From UBA8752 sp036159995 (GTDB lineage Bacteria; Bacteroidota; Bacteroidia; Flavobacteriales_D; Sanyastnellaceae): 64,000 nt of DNA. Positions 8,699 to 16,556 of the stretch are shown piece after piece. Position 1 is the first letter of the stretch. Each line of letters begins with the position of its first letter. A program made the position numbers and the translations under genes. The notes under the pieces are model-generated. The model searched no databases. It had not been told where the DNA came from and was given only the letters and a program-made list of their open reading frames with translations. The stretch covers positions 1-64,000 of the forward strand of contig JAYYEI010000049.1 in the NCBI GenBank assembly GCA_036159995.1, read 5' to 3'.

Positions 8699-9433
8699 TC
8701 AACGCGAACCCCCAAGTACGGTCAAGAGATGCGATTCCAACGCATCCCGGACCTCTTCCCGTACGACCTCCCGTCCGCTTTCCCGGCGGAGACTCGTCAC
8801 CCCCCGGTCGGCGATGCCGCAGGGGACGATGAGGTTGAAGAAGTCGAGGTCCGTGTCGAGGTTGAAGGCGAGGCCATGCATGGTCACCCACCGGCTGCAT
8901 TTGACCCCGATGGCGCAGATCTTCCGGGCGGCGAGCCCCGCCTCTGGGTTGACCCAAACCCCGGTGAGTCCGTCGACACGGCCGGCCTGGACTCCCCAGT
9001 CCGCACAGGTGCGGATGACGGCTTCCTCCAGTTGGCGGAGGTACCACCCGATGTCGGTCCGGAATTGATCGAGGTCGAGAATGGGGTAGGCCACGAGTTG
9101 TCCCGGCCCGTGGTAGGTGATGTCCCCTCCGCGATTGATCTCGTGATATTCAACCCCGAGCTGGGCCAATCTCTCCGGTGAGGCGACCACATGATTGGCA
9201 TCTCCGCTTTTGCCGAGGGTCAGGACATGGGGGTGCTCCACGAAGAGCAGGTGGTGCTCAGGCCAGGGGAAATCCGCCGGGTCATCCCCCTCGGTCCTCC
9301 CGGTTTCCGGCAGCCCCGCCCGACGCCGTTTGATTTTCCGGTCCACCGCTTCCTTGAGCAGGGTCTCCTGCAGGTCCCAGGTGGGCTTGTAGTCCGCGCG
9401 GCCCAGGTCGCGCACCTGCACCTTCGGCGTCAT
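8699..9433 (-). CDS. lipB: Lipoyl(octanoyl) transferase LipB
   Basis: The protein has 244 residues. LipB moves octanoate from acyl-carrier protein to the lipoyl domains of 2-oxoacid dehydrogenases and the glycine cleavage system. The signature RGGDITYHGPGQLVAYPI is clear. The catalytic Lys lies in AARKICAIGVK and the catalytic Cys in VPCGI. The start MTPKVQ at 9433 is supported by a 4-bp ATGA overlap with the stop of the upstream isomerase, which implies translational coupling. A charged insertion of about 25 residues (KRRRAGLPETGRTEGDDP region, near residues 33-55) precedes the HHLLFVEHPHVLTLG core. LipA is not in this window. Confidence 0.95.
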   Translation of the reverse strand: MTPKVQVRDLGRADYKPTWDLQETLLKEAVDRKIKRRRAGLPETGRTEGDDPADFPWPEHHLLFVEHPHVLTLGKSGDANHVVASPERLAQLGVEYHEINRGGDITYHGPGQLVAYPILDLDQFRTDIGWYLRQLEEAVIRTCADWGVQAGRVDGLTGVWVNPEAGLAARKICAIGVKCSRWVTMHGLAFNLDTDLDFFNLIVPCGIADRGVTSLRRESGREVVREEVRDALESHLLTVLGGSR

Positions 9434-10425
9434 GTCATCTTGGACAATTCCCCCTTGAGGTAATCGATGTGTCGGATGTCCACCGCGTCTACGCCGGCCT
9501 TCTCGGCCATGAGCAGCGACAACCAATCGCCGAGGTGGACGAGGTGTATCCACCGTTGCAGTCTGGTCGACCCTGCGGCGGAGACTTCCTCCACGGAGGC
9601 GCCGGCGTCGCGGAAGAGGGCCTTGCAGAGCCGCATGCGCTCGGCCGTGCGGGGGTGGTCCTCCGACGTGTGGAGGAACAGGGTGGCGATGGTCGCATCC
9701 CCGCTTTCCCATCCGACCAGCTCGTTGTGGTTCATCTCCGGAAAGACGTGGTGGTTGCAGAGCCGCTTGGCGTTCTCGTTGAGCTGCTGGCGCCACCGGA
9801 TGAGCACCGGTTCAAGGGCGGCATCCCCGTAAAGCATGGGGGTCCTGGCGGCGAGCAAATCGGCCCAGCGGTCGGCGAGGGCTTGGATGGCGTCGGATTC
9901 GGTTCGCAGCAGGTCGGCGGCGGCGGCGACATCGGAGAGGACATCGGGCGCGTCCGTCGGCGCATGGCCGAGTGCGGCGAAATGGTGCAGCAGCCCGGTG
10001 ACGGCCCATCCGAATTGGGAGCGGGGAGGATGCCCGCCCGGCACGGTCAGGCACGGCCAGCCATGCTCCTCGGCCAAGGCGCGGAGCTTCCCGCCGGAGG
10101 TGAGGGCTCGGACCTGGGCTCCCGCGTCCACGGCCGCCTCCAACGCCGTGAGGGTCTCCTCCGTGTTGCCGCTGTAGCTGCAGGCGATCACGAGGGTGGA
10201 GGGCCCCACCCAGTTCGGAATGCGGTAATCGTGCCCACTGGCGACCGGCACGGAGGCTGAATCCGCCAGGAGACCCGACAGGAAGCGGCCTCCGATGCCC
10301 GATCCGCCCATGCCGAGCACGAGGATGCGGTCGTGATCCGGTGCATCCGCCGGGAGGGGTTGGGTGGCCATGGAGGCCGCCGCGGCGGAGAGCTGGTCGG
10401 GGAAGGAAGCGATGAGGTCGCGCAT
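9430..10425 (-). CDS. SIS-domain bifunctional phosphoglucose/phosphomannose isomerase
   Basis: The protein has 331 residues, the length of the short bacterial PGI/PMI family (about 330) and much shorter than classical PGI. The sugar-isomerase (SIS) motifs are GMGGSGIGG (near residue 38) and the phosphate-binding CSYSGNTEET. The C-terminal family domain carries FPEMNHNELVGWE, whose Glu/His contribute to the active site. It should interconvert glucose-6-P, mannose-6-P and fructose-6-P. The start at 10425 is chosen because the frame upstream is unsupported and TAAATTCG (10443-10450) precedes it. Its stop overlaps the lipB ATG. It is divergent from lysS. Confidence 0.9.
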   Translation of the reverse strand: MRDLIASFPDQLSAAAASMATQPLPADAPDHDRILVLGMGGSGIGGRFLSGLLADSASVPVASGHDYRIPNWVGPSTLVIACSYSGNTEETLTALEAAVDAGAQVRALTSGGKLRALAEEHGWPCLTVPGGHPPRSQFGWAVTGLLHHFAALGHAPTDAPDVLSDVAAAADLLRTESDAIQALADRWADLLAARTPMLYGDAALEPVLIRWRQQLNENAKRLCNHHVFPEMNHNELVGWESGDATIATLFLHTSEDHPRTAERMRLCKALFRDAGASVEEVSAAGSTRLQRWIHLVHLGDWLSLLMAEKAGVDAVDIRHIDYLKGELSKMT

Positions 10426-10442
10426 GCTGTGGGGAATCCCCA

Positions 10443-10450
10443 CGAATTTA
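10443..10450 (-). promoter_or_regulatory. -7 box TAAATTCG of the isomerase-lipB operon
   Basis: This exact TAnnTTCG box on the minus strand lies 17 nt before the ATG, in the lysS/isomerase divergent intergenic region. Confidence 0.5.
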
Positions 10451-10476
10451 CGGCCGGGCCCACGGCCGGGGAAGCC

Positions 10477-10484
10477 TAATTTCG
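10477..10484 (+). promoter_or_regulatory. -7 box TAATTTCG of lysS
   Basis: This exact TAnnTTCG box on the plus strand leaves a leader of about 20-25 nt before the lysS ATG at 10513. Confidence 0.5.
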
Positions 10485-10512
10485 CGGAGGTTTCCGCCGC
10501 AACCGATTCACC

Positions 10513-12216
10513 ATGATCCGACCCGAACAGGAACGCGTCCGTCTTGAGAGCCTCGCTCAACTCCGCCAGTTGGGCATCGATCCCTATCCGGCCGCAGCCT
10601 ACCCCGTGGATACCCACGCGGGCCCGTTGTCCGCCGCCTTCGAAGCCGACCGCGAGGTCTGCCTCGCCGGCCGCATTCTCTCCCGCCGCATCATGGGCAA
10701 GGCGTCCTTTGCCGAGCTGCAGGACGCCACGGGCAAGATTCAGATCTACCTCAACCGCGACGAGCTCTGTCCCGACGAGGACAAGACGATGTACAATACC
10801 GTCTTCAAGAAGCTGCTCGACCGCGGCGACATCGTCGGGGTGAAGGGCACCACGTTCACCACCCAGACCGGTGAGCCAAGCGTGTTGGTGAAGGAGCTCA
10901 CTGTGTTGAGCAAGTCCATCCGTCCGCTCCCTTCGGTCAAGACGGACGAGGACGGGCAGGTGCACGATGCGTTTACCGACCCTGAGCTCCGCTACCGGAT
11001 GCGCTACGTCGACCTGGTGGTCAACCCTGAGGTCAAGCGCACCTTCGAGGCCCGCAGCCGGGTCATCCAGGCCATGCGCGACGCCTTCACGGAAAAGGGC
11101 TGGCTCGAGGTGGACACCCCGGTGCTGCAGGCCATCCCCGGTGGCGCTGCGGCCCGTCCGTTCATCACGCATCACAACGCGCTCGACATCCCTCTCTACC
11201 TGCGGATCGCCAACGAGCTGTACTTGAAGCGCCTCATCGTGGGCGGCTTCGACGGCGTCTTCGAATTCTCCCGGAATTTCCGCAACGAGGGCATGGATCG
11301 GACGCACAATCCGGAGTTCACCGTCCTCGAGTTGTACGTCGCCTACCAGGACTACCATTGGATGATGGAAACCATCGAGCAGTTGCTCGAGCGGGTCTGC
11401 CAGGCTGTCCACGGCACCAACACCGCCACGCTGGAGGGCAACACCATCGACTTCGCGCCGCCCTACCGCCGGTTATCGATGCGCGATGCCATCCTCGAGC
11501 ACGCCGGCGTCGACATCGACGGCATGGACGAAGCCGCCTTGCGCGGGGCCTGCGCCTCCCTCGGCATCGAGGTGGACGACAGCATGGGCAAGGGCAAGCT
11601 GATTGACGAGATCTTCGGCGAGAAGTGCGAGCACCACTTGGTGCAGCCCACGTTCATCACGGACTACCCCGTGGAGATGTCGCCCCTCACCAAGGCCCAT
11701 CGCGACAAGCCGGGCTACACCGAGCGCTTCGAGCTCTTCATCAACGGCACCGAGGTGGCCAACGCCTACTCCGAGCTCAACGACCCCATCGACCAGCGCG
11801 AGCGGTTCGAAGACCAACTCAAGCTCGGCGAGCGCGGGGACGACGAGGCGATGTTCATCGACCAGGACTTCCTGCGGGCCTTGGAATATGGCATGCCACC
11901 GACCAGCGGCGTCGGCATCGGGGTGGACCGCCTCGTGATGATGCTGACCGACCAGCGCTCCATCCAGGAGGTCCTCTTCTTCCCGCAGATGCGGCCGGAG
12001 GTCTTCCGCACCGGACCCGACCTCGGCGCGTTGGAGGCCATGGGCATTCCTGTGGAGTGGGCGCCCCATGTGGCGGCAGCCGGGTTCGACACTCCCGACG
12101 CCATCCGCGAGGCCAAGCCCACCGCCCTGCGCGAGAAGCTCAACGGCTTCCGCAAGAAGAACAAGCTCGACCTGCCCGCCCTGCAGCTCGAGGAGGTCGA
12201 AAGCTGGTCCGCATGA
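10513..12216 (+). CDS. lysS: Lysine--tRNA ligase, class II
   Basis: The protein has 567 residues. It has an N-terminal OB-fold anticodon-binding domain (about residues 50-150) followed by the class II catalytic core. Motif 2 is FRNEGMDRTHNPEFT and motif 3 is GVGIGVDRLVMML. It charges tRNA-Lys. After motif 3 and the FFPQMRPE element there is an extra tail of about 65 residues (EAMGIPVEWAPHV through LEEVESW), rich in Lys and charged residues, that the roughly 505-residue E. coli enzyme lacks. As I recall, a comparable tail is common in Bacteroidota. The stop overlaps the next start (ATGA at 12213-12216). Confidence 0.97.
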   Translation: MIRPEQERVRLESLAQLRQLGIDPYPAAAYPVDTHAGPLSAAFEADREVCLAGRILSRRIMGKASFAELQDATGKIQIYLNRDELCPDEDKTMYNTVFKKLLDRGDIVGVKGTTFTTQTGEPSVLVKELTVLSKSIRPLPSVKTDEDGQVHDAFTDPELRYRMRYVDLVVNPEVKRTFEARSRVIQAMRDAFTEKGWLEVDTPVLQAIPGGAAARPFITHHNALDIPLYLRIANELYLKRLIVGGFDGVFEFSRNFRNEGMDRTHNPEFTVLELYVAYQDYHWMMETIEQLLERVCQAVHGTNTATLEGNTIDFAPPYRRLSMRDAILEHAGVDIDGMDEAALRGACASLGIEVDDSMGKGKLIDEIFGEKCEHHLVQPTFITDYPVEMSPLTKAHRDKPGYTERFELFINGTEVANAYSELNDPIDQRERFEDQLKLGERGDDEAMFIDQDFLRALEYGMPPTSGVGIGVDRLVMMLTDQRSIQEVLFFPQMRPEVFRTGPDLGALEAMGIPVEWAPHVAAAGFDTPDAIREAKPTALREKLNGFRKKNKLDLPALQLEEVESWSA

Positions 12217-13052
12217 ACGGGCGCGCTTCCTTCTGCATTTTGACCCTCTCCGTGTCAGCCGTGTTGCTGACCGCCCCTTCCTGCACTACGCCCCCATCCC
12301 CAAACGCGCCCACCGAGGCCGCGGCAACGGACAGTGCGACGGTCATCCTTTCCAAGTATTACTCGAGCCGGAACTATCGGAACTGGTTGGGTCGCCTCAA
12401 CGACAGCCTCGGCGGACCCCCGATCCGCTTCGTTCAGGCCTATGGAATGGATTCCCTTGCCTTGGAATCCGAGATCGCCGATGCGGAAGCCATCGTCTTG
12501 ACCGGCGGGGAGGACATCCACCCGGGCCGCTATGGCCAACCCGACGACACGGTGCGGTGCGGCCGAATCGATGTCGAACGGGACCGGGTGGAGCACCACC
12601 TCCTGGATGCGGTGCGGGCCCAAGGCCTGCCCTGTCTCGGAGTGTGCCGGGGCCTTCAGGTCATGAACGTCCATGGCGGCGGCACTTTGCACCCCCACCT
12701 GCCGGATGCCGGCCATGAGGGCCATCGGGGCGGACAACCCGGAGACACCCGGGACACACTCCACCCTGTGGAGGTGCGTGTGCCTTGGGTGGCGGGGTCG
12801 GTCGCGTGGACCCTCGGGGAGTCGGCTTCGGTGGTAAGCCACCACCACCAAGGCATCGCGCAACTCGCCGAAGGCTTCGAAGCGTGGGCCGTGGCCCCCG
12901 ATGGGCTGGTGGAAGGCATCCGGTGGACGGACACGGCCTCGGTGTCTTACCTCGTCGGAGTGCAGTATCACCCGGAGCGGTCCCGGAAGGGCCTGATGCT
13001 GACGGATGGACTGGGGGTGGGCCTGCTGCAGGCGGCAGGCATGGACGAGTGA
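12213..13052 (+). CDS. Peptidase C26-like class I glutamine amidotransferase with lipoprotein signal
   Basis: The protein has 279 residues. The N-terminus (FCILTLSVSAVLLTAPSC) looks like a lipoprotein signal with the acylated Cys near residue 24. The remainder is a class I glutamine-amidotransferase-like domain of the gamma-glutamyl-gamma-aminobutyrate hydrolase (PuuD) family. The nucleophile elbow is GVCRGLQVMN and the catalytic His-Glu pair is VGVQYHPER; TGGEDIHPGRYG is another family motif. Cytoplasmic PuuD cleaves gamma-glutamyl-GABA. A membrane-anchored periplasmic form would more likely cleave gamma-glutamyl bonds of exported or cell-wall peptides, which is inference. The start is set by the ATGA overlap with lysS. 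It converges with the M23 gene 10 bp away. Confidence 0.85.
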   Translation: MNGRASFCILTLSVSAVLLTAPSCTTPPSPNAPTEAAATDSATVILSKYYSSRNYRNWLGRLNDSLGGPPIRFVQAYGMDSLALESEIADAEAIVLTGGEDIHPGRYGQPDDTVRCGRIDVERDRVEHHLLDAVRAQGLPCLGVCRGLQVMNVHGGGTLHPHLPDAGHEGHRGGQPGDTRDTLHPVEVRVPWVAGSVAWTLGESASVVSHHHQGIAQLAEGFEAWAVAPDGLVEGIRWTDTASVSYLVGVQYHPERSRKGLMLTDGLGVGLLQAAGMDE

Positions 13053-13062
13053 GCGCTCTGCA

Positions 13063-14346
13063 TCAAGGGGCCTGAACGGCCATCTGGACCTCCGACCGTC
13101 CATCGAAGCGGGCCATCTCTTCCCTCCACGAGGACACCGCGTCCGCGAAGCGGTCCACGTGGTCCGATTCGATCGGTGTCGACGGGGGGAACTCTTCCCT
13201 CAGGTGGTCAACCTGCTGTCCATTCTTCCAGAACCGGAAGCAGACGTGGGGCCCGGTCGCCAGTCCCGTACTTCCGACGTATCCGATGACGTCTCCCTGG
13301 CGGACGGCCTGGCCCTCCTTGACATTGCGCCGGCTCATGTGCAGGTACTGGGTCGTGTAGGTCCCGTTGTGTCGGATCTTGACGTATTTCCCGTTGCCCT
13401 TGGTGTAGCTGGCCTTGATGACCACCCCATCCCCAACGGCGACGATGGGGGTTCCGTGAGGCGCGGCATAGTCGGTCCCGAGGTGGGCCTTGACCTTCTT
13501 GAGCACGGGGTGGAACCGCTTCTTGTCGAACCGGCTCGAAATGCGGCTGAATTCGACCGGCGCCTTGAGGAAGGCCTTCCGCAGGCTGGCTCCGGTTTCG
13601 TCGAAATGGTCAGTTCCGTCGCCCTGGTCATAGGCATAGGCGGGGAAGTTCCGGCCGCGGTGCACGAACTCGGCGGCCAGGACACGCGGCATGCCCACGG
13701 CCTTCCCGTCCACCCAATCCCGGTCGTAGAGGATGCGGAATCGGTCGCCGGCCTGGATGCGGCTGAAGTCGATGGTCCAGGCATAAACCTGGGACATGGC
13801 CAGGGCAAGGGTGGTCGAGTGGCCCTCGTCCTCGAGGACCTGGTACAGGCTGCCGCGCACCTCCCCTTCGACATAGCCCCGTCGGGTCTCCGAAGGGAAT
13901 TGTCCCCGGCGCGCCCGGCCCTGATCGGTCAGGTCGAACACGACGTATTCCTTGGAGCTGATGGTGTAGGCGAAATGCCGAGGCGTGCCGTCCGGTCCTG
14001 AAAAGAGCGACCAGTCATTGCCGGCTTTCATCCGCCGGACATCGAAGGCCTCGCGCTCTCCGGTGGCCATGGCGTGCAGCATCTGCGCACTCACTCCGGC
14101 CGGCGACAACAGGTGCGACAGGCTCTGTCCGCTCCGCACGGTTCCGGCCTCGACGCTCAGGACCACGGTGTCCTCAATGGCGAAGCGCAAGGCCTCCTGT
14201 TCATCGGGTGTCAACGCGGGAGCGACGGGCGCCGCACCCTGTCCGGTCGAGGAGGCCAGGACGTCGACCTCCCGGTCCGGCCCACCACAGCTGCCCAAGC
14301 ACAGAACGAGCAACACGAAGGAGAGGGGGGTGAGGAGGGTGCGCAT
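13063..14346 (-). CDS. M23-family peptidoglycan metallopeptidase lipoprotein
   Basis: The protein has 427 residues. A lipoprotein signal ends in LVLCLGSC (Cys near residue 20). The middle region resembles the LysM-like/OapA-type N-domains of Gram-negative M23 peptidases (RSGQSLSHLLSPAGVSAQ, and RIQAGDRFRILYDRD). The C-terminal LytM domain has all zinc and catalytic motifs: HLGTDYAAPHGTP (HxxxD), YLHMSRR and the HxC/HxH position in GPHVCFRFW. It probably cleaves cross-linked peptidoglycan peptides in the periplasm (MepM-like). In the last motif Cys replaces the second His of HxH. The start MRTLLT (14346) is chosen over a 10-residue extension because it begins a proper signal peptide. Confidence 0.9.
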   Translation of the reverse strand: MRTLLTPLSFVLLVLCLGSCGGPDREVDVLASSTGQGAAPVAPALTPDEQEALRFAIEDTVVLSVEAGTVRSGQSLSHLLSPAGVSAQMLHAMATGEREAFDVRRMKAGNDWSLFSGPDGTPRHFAYTISSKEYVVFDLTDQGRARRGQFPSETRRGYVEGEVRGSLYQVLEDEGHSTTLALAMSQVYAWTIDFSRIQAGDRFRILYDRDWVDGKAVGMPRVLAAEFVHRGRNFPAYAYDQGDGTDHFDETGASLRKAFLKAPVEFSRISSRFDKKRFHPVLKKVKAHLGTDYAAPHGTPIVAVGDGVVIKASYTKGNGKYVKIRHNGTYTTQYLHMSRRNVKEGQAVRQGDVIGYVGSTGLATGPHVCFRFWKNGQQVDHLREEFPPSTPIESDHVDRFADAVSSWREEMARFDGRSEVQMAVQAP

Positions 14347-14457
14347 GGAGGTCGTGAACCGGCAAGTTGCCGCCATTCATGGGAGCAACGGGCCGTCCCT
14401 CCGAAAGTTTTGCCGGCGTCGACTTTTAACGCTTCCGAGCCCGATTCCGCCCGGAGG

Positions 14458-15429
14458 TCACTTGTGGGCGAAATGGGCCATGACCCAGCTCTTGCCCCAT
14501 TCGGCCTGCTCCTGCTCCGTCCAGAGTTCGGGGAAGAAGAGGAGGGTCTGGAAGCGCGGAGGCAGGTACTGCTGCCAATTCGTCCCGCCCGTGGCGGCGA
14601 TGTCGATCGGGTCCTTCTGGAGATGGCGGACCGCACTCCGGTAGTGGGAGAGGGGCCAATGGACATTGACCAGCTCATCCAGCGTCCGGAGGGCGTCCTT
14701 CAGCTCATCGGCCTGGTGCTCTGGATCGAGGGAAAGCCACTTGCGGCGGAGGTTGGTGTAGTACCGCTCCTCGCCGAACTGCACAATGTGCTCCCGGTAC
14801 TTTTTCTCGAACTGCTTGAGGGTGAGGGTGGGTTCGCCGCTCGCGAGTTCGCTTGCCCCACGCCGCCAGTAGAGGACATCGAACAGACTGTCGACCTGGT
14901 CAAACGTGTAGTCGGCATGCTTATCTCGGAGTTCGCGGTGGACGAGCCGGTCGAGGCTGGTGCAGGCAATCTCGATGAGGCGGTACTGCACGCTCTGGAA
15001 TCCACTGGAAGGAAGCAGGGACATCCGGAACTTCAGGAATTGCTCGTGGTCCAATCCATGGACCATGATGTCGAAGCTGCGGACGAGGTTCTCGAAGTAG
15101 CGGTTGACCCGGTTGACCCGCTCGAGAAAGGTCGCCGCGTCGAGGTTGGTCTCCGCGTGGATCTGTTCGATTTCCAGCAACGAGAGCTTGAAGTACAGCT
15201 CCGTGATCTGGTGGTAGATCACGAAAATCTGCTCGTCAGGGAAGGGGGTCACCGGCTGCTGCAGGCTGAGCAGGGTATCCAGGTTGATGTAATCCCAATA
15301 CGTGGGGAAATCCGCGTGCAACAGGCCGTCGAGATAGGACGTGAGGTCCTGGCCCATGGCGGCGTATTTGTCCTGGAGCTGCTTGAGGCGCTCGAGGACG
15401 CCGGGATCGAAGGAGTCGGCTTCGGCCAT
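14458..15429 (-). CDS. Tryptophan 2,3-dioxygenase
   Basis: The protein has 323 residues. This haem enzyme opens the tryptophan indole ring to give N-formylkynurenine, the first step of the kynurenine pathway. The haem and substrate motifs are visible: YHQITELYFKLSL (substrate-side His/Arg region, near residue 80), SFDIMVHGLDHEQFLKFRMSLLPSSGFQS, and GTNWQQYLP near the end. It is longer than the 279-residue E. coli-type reference for the fold but typical of the family. The Rid-family deaminase lies 54 bp upstream on the same strand. TAACTTGC (15434-15441) sits 4 nt before the ATG, so this gene probably has its own leaderless transcript. Confidence 0.95.
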   Translation of the reverse strand: MAEADSFDPGVLERLKQLQDKYAAMGQDLTSYLDGLLHADFPTYWDYINLDTLLSLQQPVTPFPDEQIFVIYHQITELYFKLSLLEIEQIHAETNLDAATFLERVNRVNRYFENLVRSFDIMVHGLDHEQFLKFRMSLLPSSGFQSVQYRLIEIACTSLDRLVHRELRDKHADYTFDQVDSLFDVLYWRRGASELASGEPTLTLKQFEKKYREHIVQFGEERYYTNLRRKWLSLDPEHQADELKDALRTLDELVNVHWPLSHYRSAVRHLQKDPIDIAATGGTNWQQYLPPRFQTLLFFPELWTEQEQAEWGKSWVMAHFAHK

Positions 15430-15433
15430 GGCT

Positions 15434-15441
15434 GCAAGTTA
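15434..15441 (-). promoter_or_regulatory. -7-like box TAACTTGC of tryptophan dioxygenase
   Basis: On the minus strand TAACTTGC ends 4 nt before the ATG. The same octamer at the same spacing precedes homogentisate dioxygenase (36836-36843). Confidence 0.45.
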
Positions 15442-15483
15442 AGCCCCCATCCCGGCGGCTTGGGTTCAACAATCGGGCGGGAA

Positions 15484-15912
15484 TCAGTCTTGCCCGAGGT
15501 GCGCGATGCACTTCAGTTCCACGGCGATGGGCGTGGGCAGGGCACCGATTTCCATGGTCGTCCGGCAGGGCCGGCGGGCGGGGTTCACGTGCTCGAAATG
15601 CTCGCGGTACACCCGGTTCCACGTGCCGAAGTCACGCTGCATGTCGGTCAGGAACACGGTGATGTCCACCAGGTCCTCCCACTTCGCGCCCTCGGCTTCG
15701 AGGATGGCCTTCACGTTGGCCAGCACGCCGCGCGCCTGGGCTTCGAAGTCGAATTCGGTGAAGTTGCCGTTGTGGTCCTGCTTCAGTCCAGGCACGCCTT
15801 CATCGTGGGCCCCGCTGCCGGGGATGCGCGGTCCGACACCGCTCAGGAAAAGGAGGTCGCCGACGCGGCGGGTGAGGGGGTAAAGGCCGACGGGCTTGGG
15901 GGCGTTGCTCAT
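15484..15912 (-). CDS. Rid-family (YjgF/YER057c/UK114) deaminase, probably 2-aminomuconate deaminase
   Basis: The protein has 142 residues. The Rid fold is supported by GDLLFLSGVGPR near the N-terminus, the central ANVKAILEAEGAKWEDLVDITVFL pattern and the C-terminal TPIAVELKCIA. The Arg in RRPCRTTMEIGALP occupies the carboxylate-binding position of active Rid proteins. General RidA hydrolyses reactive enamines/imines. The subgroup with a DHNGNFTEFDFEAQ-type insert beside tryptophan dioxygenase is usually assigned to 2-aminomuconate deamination in kynurenine degradation. That specific role rests on context and remembered similarity. A generic RidA remains possible. Confidence 0.85.
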   Translation of the reverse strand: MSNAPKPVGLYPLTRRVGDLLFLSGVGPRIPGSGAHDEGVPGLKQDHNGNFTEFDFEAQARGVLANVKAILEAEGAKWEDLVDITVFLTDMQRDFGTWNRVYREHFEHVNPARRPCRTTMEIGALPTPIAVELKCIAHLGQD

Positions 15913-15947
15913 GGGGCGGTGGTCAATCGTGGGGGGCTCAGGCGGGC

Positions 15948-16553
15948 TCAGCCGTGCATGGTTTCTTTCTTGCCGTAGTTCTGGATGACCTCGGCCTCGT
16001 GGGCGAGAAATTCCTTCCAGCGGGCATCCACATCGACGCGCCCACCATACTGACGAGCGAAGCCGATGAAGGTCGTGTAGTGCTGGGCCTCGCTCACCAT
16101 CAGCTCGTGGTAGAAGGTCTTCAGGTCGTCATCGGCGATGCGCTCGGACAGCATGCGGAAGCGCTCGCAGCTGCGGGCTTCAATCATTGCGGCCAGCAGC
16201 AGACGGTCGACGAGTTGCTCCTCCCGACTTCCGCCCTTCTTGATGAAGGCAGCGAGGTCGTGGATGTAGGGGTCCTTCCGCTCCTTGCCAAGCACCCAGC
16301 CACGCGCCTTGATCTTCTCGACCACCATGCCGAAGTGCTCCATCTCCTCCATGGCGATGCGGGTCAACTCCTCGACCAGATCGGTCAGTTCCGGATAGCG
16401 AACGATCGTGGAAATGGCGTTGGACGCGGCCTTCTGCTCGCACCACGCGTGGTCGGTGAGGACCTCGGGAATGTTGGACTCGACGAGCCCCACCCAACGG
16501 GGATCCGTGGGGAGCTGCAGCCCGAGCATGACGCTGTCGGTTCCCTCGGCCAT
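15948..16553 (-). CDS. miaE: tRNA-(ms2io6A)-hydroxylase MiaE
   Basis: The protein has 201 residues. It is a ferritin-like non-haem diiron monooxygenase that hydroxylates the isopentenyl group of ms2i6A at position 37 of tRNAs reading UNN codons. The diiron ligands can be placed in EQKAAS, EEMEHF, IEARSCERF and SEAQHYTTF, giving the two ExxH-type sets. It sits 3 bp after the Xaa-Pro aminopeptidase stop, so the two are probably co-transcribed. The reaction needs MiaA and MiaB products; neither gene is in the window. Confidence 0.9.
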   Translation of the reverse strand: MAEGTDSVMLGLQLPTDPRWVGLVESNIPEVLTDHAWCEQKAASNAISTIVRYPELTDLVEELTRIAMEEMEHFGMVVEKIKARGWVLGKERKDPYIHDLAAFIKKGGSREEQLVDRLLLAAMIEARSCERFRMLSERIADDDLKTFYHELMVSEAQHYTTFIGFARQYGGRVDVDARWKEFLAHEAEVIQNYGKKETMHG

Positions 16554-16556
16554 GGC

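Noticed and set aside
14074..15978. 634-codon plus-strand frame
   Set aside because: It is a shadow of the M23 peptidase, tryptophan dioxygenase and Rid genes on the minus strand; its product has no recognisable motif.
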